From Ptychodera flava (lineage: Eukaryota; Hemichordata; Enteropneusta; Ptychoderidae), in assembly GCF_041260155.1 (NCBI RefSeq), contig NC_091931.1:47687433-47751432 (forward strand): 64,000 bases of DNA, given 5' to 3'. The notes below the pieces were generated by a model that was given only the letters and a program-made list of their open reading frames with translations, did not search any database and was not told the origin of the DNA. Position numbers and translations under genes: made by a program. This document shows, in pieces, positions 59,545 to 64,000 of the stretch; positions within the stretch are counted from its first letter, which is position 1; each line of letters opens with the position of its first letter.

Positions 59545-59766
59545 ATCACTTATCTGAATAACAAGCCAGTGAAGGAAAATCATTGCCATGTACAGCCTGG
59601 AAAGGGTTTTGCAACCATATTTCTGCCATGCTGTATCAAATTACACACTACAAAACCATGGGATCAGAACTGTTCCAGAGATTTAGAGCAACACATCTGT
59701 ACCACAGTGATGGCATATACCATCCCGGATCAACAGCTCCAAAGCCTGAGACGACTCCTGCAAAAA
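59545..59766 (+). pseudogene. Frameshifted SWIM-type zinc-finger exon
   Basis: After acceptor TTTTGTAG one frame gives NHCHVQPGKGF; the next frame continues FCNHISAMLYQITHYKTMG, and a third gives TSVPQ, a stop, WHIPSR. Together they outline the pattern C-x-(C)-x-P-G-K-x-x-C-N-H followed by ALLYQ-type helix and CTSxPQxWHxP, which I know from SWIM/YqaJ-type proteins common in marine invertebrates. The frame break lies in GGGTTTT near 59608. Not functional as written. Confidence 0.5.
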
Positions 59767-59874
59767 GTTTGTGAAACCAAAGTGTAGCTGTCGTGAAGCA
59801 TGCGTGAAAAGTACACTTTTAACAATCCCATGAACACTGAATTTCCTGATTTTCACTTTATGACACATTTGCAG

Positions 59875-59960
59875 GAGAGTTTATTGCAACATCACAAGTT
59901 TGTACAATTACTCCTATAGTGCTTCCAGACAACCTTGAGAACCTAGCTGCCTCTCATTGA
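59875..59960 (+). CDS. Possible terminal exon of the SWIM-like gene
   Basis: Acceptor ACATTTGCAG, then EFIATSQVCTITPIVLPDNL and ENLAASH to TGA. Coding-like and on the same strand. Confidence 0.4.
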
Positions 59961-60502
59961 AACAGCTCTTGGTAATTTTGTAGTTGGTAGTTGTCTCTAA
60001 CACTAAAAATTAAATGTGCCCAAAACAGAAAATGCTCCTATCTTAATTTGAGCGGGGAATATACAGACTGAGAAAATCTCATTCTCAGGAAAATTTAGTG
60101 ATTTCAGCTAAACAGTAGACTTGCTGACACTTATTGCCAATATTTATCAAATGACATGTAATGCTGTACCTATACTACAGACAATGAAAGTATTATCAAC
60201 ATTGCATTGTAATTAGAGATATAGGTAATGAATTATCAAAACAGTGTAGTATGTTGTGTCATTTAATATGCTGGTTTTTGTGTGTTCAAGTTGATTTAAA
60301 GGATTTATTAAAATATGTTTTCACTAAAAATATGTTGTGTACATGCTGATATACAAGGGCTTACAATCACTTGAAAAGACAATGATTAATTGGTGTGACA
60401 AAAGGCAATTTGATGTAACGGGCTGGTATGGCTCTGTAACTTTCAATGATTTTCACTATTTTTGTCCTTAGGTCAACTGCAGTTTCTTTTTCTACTCCCT
60501 AA
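59961..60502. other. Non-coding stretch
   Basis: Nothing recognised. Confidence 0.5.
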
Positions 60503-60686
60503 GGGACTGGTCAGTTTCTTCATCCTGGGGGGGGGGGGGCGGTGGATTATTTTTTGCCGACGTCAAAAACTGGTTGACCCCCCCCCCTATTCCAAATGTT
60601 GAAAATAGGGTGACCCCCCCTATTCCAAATTTCGAAAACAGGGTGACCCCCCCCGGCGCGCGACATAGGTAAAACAAAAGGTGGAC

Positions 60687-60724
<38 letters not shown>

Positions 60725-61856
60725 CATATATTTATATTTTAAATAGTCATTCTATGTTTTAATGAAATTGTTGACATGTCAGTTGTAAGATAGGAATTTC
60801 AAAATGTAAATCTTAAAGTTTGAATACAGTACATTTTGAATGAGCTGTATTTTGAATGAGCTGTGAATGTATTTCACACTTTCTATGCTTAACCAGATGT
60901 CCTGAACTGTTGTACAGAAATGGATGTCAATCATTAATATCAAAGAGGAAAAAGCAGTGAATCAAAAACTTTTATGGGTGTTAAGACTTGCCAACCATCC
61001 AATTAAATCTCCTGAGAAGCCATAGAGAGCTTTTTTAGCCAAATCTGATGTGCACAGTGTCTGAGAGGACCTTTTCTTGTAACATTGAAACCATAAAAAA
61101 CACAGGTAATAATGACAAAAACTGTCTTTTTTAACTGTTATTTTGTTCATAAAAAAGCATCTTTCTACAGAAAACCAGTGACACAAAGGAAAATAATTGC
61201 ATCAATGAGAAGGAAAGATATCTTGTCATTTTTCTATTTCTAAAATAAGTCACTGTATCAAATATATATATTGTGAAATATTTGTGCATGTTGCTTTCTC
61301 ATACTGAATTCTCATAGAGAGAACAGAAAAGTATCAGGAATTTGTCATCCTTTTCATATGAAATGCAGATTTCATAATGGTACACTTTCACTTAGCAAAC
61401 ATCAAGATATCTCTGAATATTAAAGTATGGCACCCGAAGGGCGCGCCGAAAAATATGAAACATCCTGATATCTCCGATATATATGCCTTGTATATTAAAG
61501 TCATGCACCTGAAGGGCATGCTGAAAAATGTCTGATATATAAAAGTAATGAGCTTGAAGAGCACGCTGAACAATATTGAACATACAGATATCTCTGATGT
61601 ATGTATGCTTGATATGTTAAAGTTGGGCGTGCTGAAAAATATGACTGATTATTAAAGTTACGCGCCCGAGCCGAAAAATACAACTGAATGATGAAATTTG
61701 TGGCTGACACTAGCATTTTAGGCAATGATGAGCCTGTTTCAAAATTCAAAAACACACTGACCCCCCCTATTGGGCATTTCAAAAACATGGTGACCCCCCT
61801 ATCACCAAAGTCAAAAACAGGGTGCCCCCCCCAGGCTGAAGAAACTGACCAGTCCC
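60503..61856. mobile_element. 1.35-kb DNA element, TAA duplication
   Basis: GGGACTGGTCAGTTTCTTCA and its inverted partner at the right end (TGAAGAAACTGACCAGTCCC), flanked by TAA at 60500-60502 and 61857-61859. C runs with GGGTGACCCCCC motifs lie inside both ends. A (TA)n tract is at 60691-60722. 61420-61680 holds four or more degenerate 60-75 bp units with GCACCTGAAGGGCATGCTGA. No transposase. Its first seven bases equal those of the 1957-4627 element. Confidence 0.9.
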
Positions 61857-61859
61857 TAA

Positions 61860-62690
61860 GCCATGCTGAGTTACACAGTGTCAAATATGTAAATTCAACC
61901 TGTACATTGACAGACTGCGATATTAGTGTTGACAAATTAAGTGAACACTGGTCTGGATAAGGGTTTAAATGCAAACAATAACTGAATAGTTTACAAATTC
62001 ATGTATTGACCCTGTGTTGACGAGCTAAGTAATTGTTTCAATATGCTTCCAGGAGTTACACAAGAACTTATAACTGACATTCAAAACAAAAAAAAAATGA
62101 AAAAATCATCAAACTGGTCCTTGTGATTCTTGAACAAAGCAAAATGTAAAACACACATTGGCAAACACAGTTAACAGAAGACCAGAGTGAAGAAGACTTA
62201 TTGAGTATTTCAGAAGGAAAGAAAAGAGAAATAAAATTAAACTTTGGGAAAATAAACTTAAAAGCAATAAGTCACATTTCATAATAGTTACCTGAGATAA
62301 ATTACAGCAGATTGTAACCTTAACTTTTGATGATTTTTACAGTAAATTTGTTCTGCCTTACAATTAGATTTTTTAGTTCTACATACAGCATGAAATGCCA
62401 AAATGAATGACTGATATTAAATTTCTGAACAGAACTTGTATAAATGCTATTGTTAAGGATTGAATTTCACTCTATTGTCAACGATATTGTAAGCTATCTA
62501 CACTGTACCTGTAGGTTATGTTGAAAAGCCAAGCACTGGGCATTTCATCATGATGTATCATCTACAGAACAAGAAAGTGCAACTGTAATAAGTTAGTAAA
62601 AATTACTGTAAAAATCATCAAAAGTTACCACTACTGTACCTCAAAAGGAATAAACCTTTAGATAATATTGGCAGCACAAAGCTTTGAGAA
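61860..62690. other. Non-coding stretch
   Basis: AT-rich; CAAAAGTTACCACTACTGTA-like sequence echoes a near-inverted ACAGTAAATTTG block, otherwise nothing. Confidence 0.4.
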
Positions 62691-63088
62691 GGGTTGCATA
62701 TGACAACATTGGTCAAAGGTCAGAAGGTCAATGGTTCATTGAAGGTTGGAAGGTCGAAGCTTCAACAGTGGTTAATACGATGAAGCTTTGAACAAGATCA
62801 GGAAATCAAAGCTGCAGTAAAGGTAGGTAGTTTGAAGATTTAACAAAGGTCAGAAAGAGGAAGCTTCGAAAGAGGTTGGTATGTTGAAGCTTCGACAAAG
62901 GTCAGGAGGTCAAAGATTCAACAAAGCTCGGCAGTAAAGCTTTCCCGAAGGTTGGTTCATCAAAGCTTCAACAAATAGGCAAACCTTGGCTGAAGGTTAA
63001 AATCACGAATCTTCAAATAATCTTGGTACGCAAATTGGTATTCGAAGCTTGGGCGTGAAGCTTCGTCTGAGCTTCGAACAAGCTTTGC
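62690..63088. repeat. Right subterminal repeats, GAAGCTTCGACAAAGGTC type
   Basis: Irregular 30-45 bp units combining AAGCTTC(G/A)ACAA and AAGGTC(A/G)G. They mirror the left subterminal AAGG/TTCG repeats in inverted orientation. Confidence 0.75.
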
Positions 63089-63116
63089 CAAAGGTGTTGC
63101 ACAATCGCGTGTGTAG

Positions 63117-64000
63117 ATGCAGTAACCGATCAGTCTGTTGAGTTTTTGCGAATTTCACGTTTTGCAAATCTCTTGAAAGAATAAATTTCGTATCTCTGAA
63201 TAATTTGTCAGGTATTTAGCTAAGCAAAACGTTTGGGTAAACTTCTTTCCATATAGAGAAAGTTACTGGCCCGCGTCTTTAGGAACAGCAGGACATCTTT
63301 CAAGAGTTATTGGTCCGGCATGAAAATAGCTGGTCTGGGGCCATCGGGTTAGCGTTAATTTCGCACGCTGCATATATCATACTTTCCTTAGAAGTTTAAC
63401 TTGCTCTATTTTTCAAGCTTTCAATATAACAAGCCGTTGAGGCTTGTTATATTCAAAATAGAAGAAAGCTGTTTAACTTGATGTCTGACTCAGGTCGCGA
63501 ATACATACAAATGGTTTGCGAGTTACTTTTCGTTTTGAAGTTTCTGTACGTGACTAGAATATCGTGATAGTGTGAATAGACCAGTTTTCGAGTAATAAAC
63601 TTACTATTAACTGATTATAACGTTCAGATACAGTCTACACATATACAAAGTCTACATATATTCTCACCTTTGTAAGATATCGGTCTTCAAAAAGTTGCAG
63701 TCCGAAATTCAGTTGGCCTCTGTTTGTGTTTATAGCATTGTGTTAATATATATAGCACGCTTGACTCGTCAGTACCTGCGCTGGTTTAATGAAGTCGACG
63801 GCGTAAATCATGTGATTCCGTGACGAGTTAAATTACCAGATTGTTTGCTAAGGGATTTTCGCCCCTGAGGTCTCTTCATAAAGTAGGCAGTGATCGAACA
63901 GATTTCTGATACCTTGGCCGTCTTCTCATCAAAATCACGAAATCATACAACTTAAACTAGTGGCGCGGCATAAGCAAAATTTTCATAACAATTGTGCATT
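63117..64000. other. Non-coding end of the window
   Basis: CAAGCCGTTGAGGCTTG at 63430-63446 is a short hairpin (GCCTCAACGGC). No gene recognised. Confidence 0.5.

Larger units (their letters stand above)
57268..63116. mobile_element. Candidate 5.85-kb transposon with 28-bp inverted termini
   Basis: CTACACACGCGATTGTGCA opens the left end (57268) and its reverse complement closes the right end (63116); the match runs 28 bp with one mismatch. Both ends continue into AAGGTT/AAGCTTCG-rich subterminal repeats. Between them lie decayed exons (58097-59960) and a nested TAA-flanked element (60503-61856). No target duplication is evident, so two separate solo ends cannot be excluded. Confidence 0.6.

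Overview
The window looks like nuclear DNA of an invertebrate animal. It is AT-rich, has small exons with GT-AG introns, and is packed with transposon relics. A deuterostome such as a hemichordate or lancelet is my guess from the gene types; the sequence does not prove it. No bacterial operon, rRNA, tRNA or CRISPR array was recognised.

The best-supported gene is on the minus strand, 21304 to 11084. It has ten exons, about 790 residues, encoding an acidic segment, a Neuralized (NHR) domain, a helical/Armadillo-repeat region and a C-terminal module. That module has a Cys-rich GWCRF segment, a WHTAFHGT motif and a SPSIRYSG motif, and resembles the C-terminal region I associate with Neuralized-like (NEURL4-type) proteins. 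The HGT and Y motifs suggest an ADP-ribosyltransferase-like fold (inference). Exon phases fit at almost every junction, but two lesions stand out: a one-base frameshift in the main ARM exon near 17567 and a donor reading AT instead of GT at 21141-21140. The copy may be a young pseudogene or carry sequence errors. A possible 5' exon pair at 23181-23375 recurs in inverted, broken form at 50525-50975.

The rest is mostly mobile DNA. 0-7 kb: promoter-like AP-1/kappaB/TATA cluster, a 2.67-kb element with TAA duplications and a 182-bp array, and a LINE endonuclease remnant. 7-23.4 kb: mostly introns and flanks of the Neuralized gene. 23.4-34 kb: an unidentified decayed virus-like or mobile module present as two inverted copies, with a dead CR1/L2-type LINE between them. 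34.6-49.1 kb: more LINE fragments, a few orphan host exons and a repeat family with AGCTACTATAGAC ends. 50.9-56.1 kb: a TTAA foldback element and a pair of 1.05-kb almost identical inverted arms. 57.27-63.12 kb: a candidate 5.85-kb element with 28-bp terminal inverted repeats enclosing decayed exons, one of which resembles a SWIM zinc finger.

Three elements (1957-4627, 47320-48254, 60503-61856) share a design: TAA duplications, GG-starting inverted termini, long G or C runs, iterated GGGGGTCA motifs and internal minisatellites. This looks like a coherent non-autonomous transposon group, plausibly PIF/Harbinger-like.
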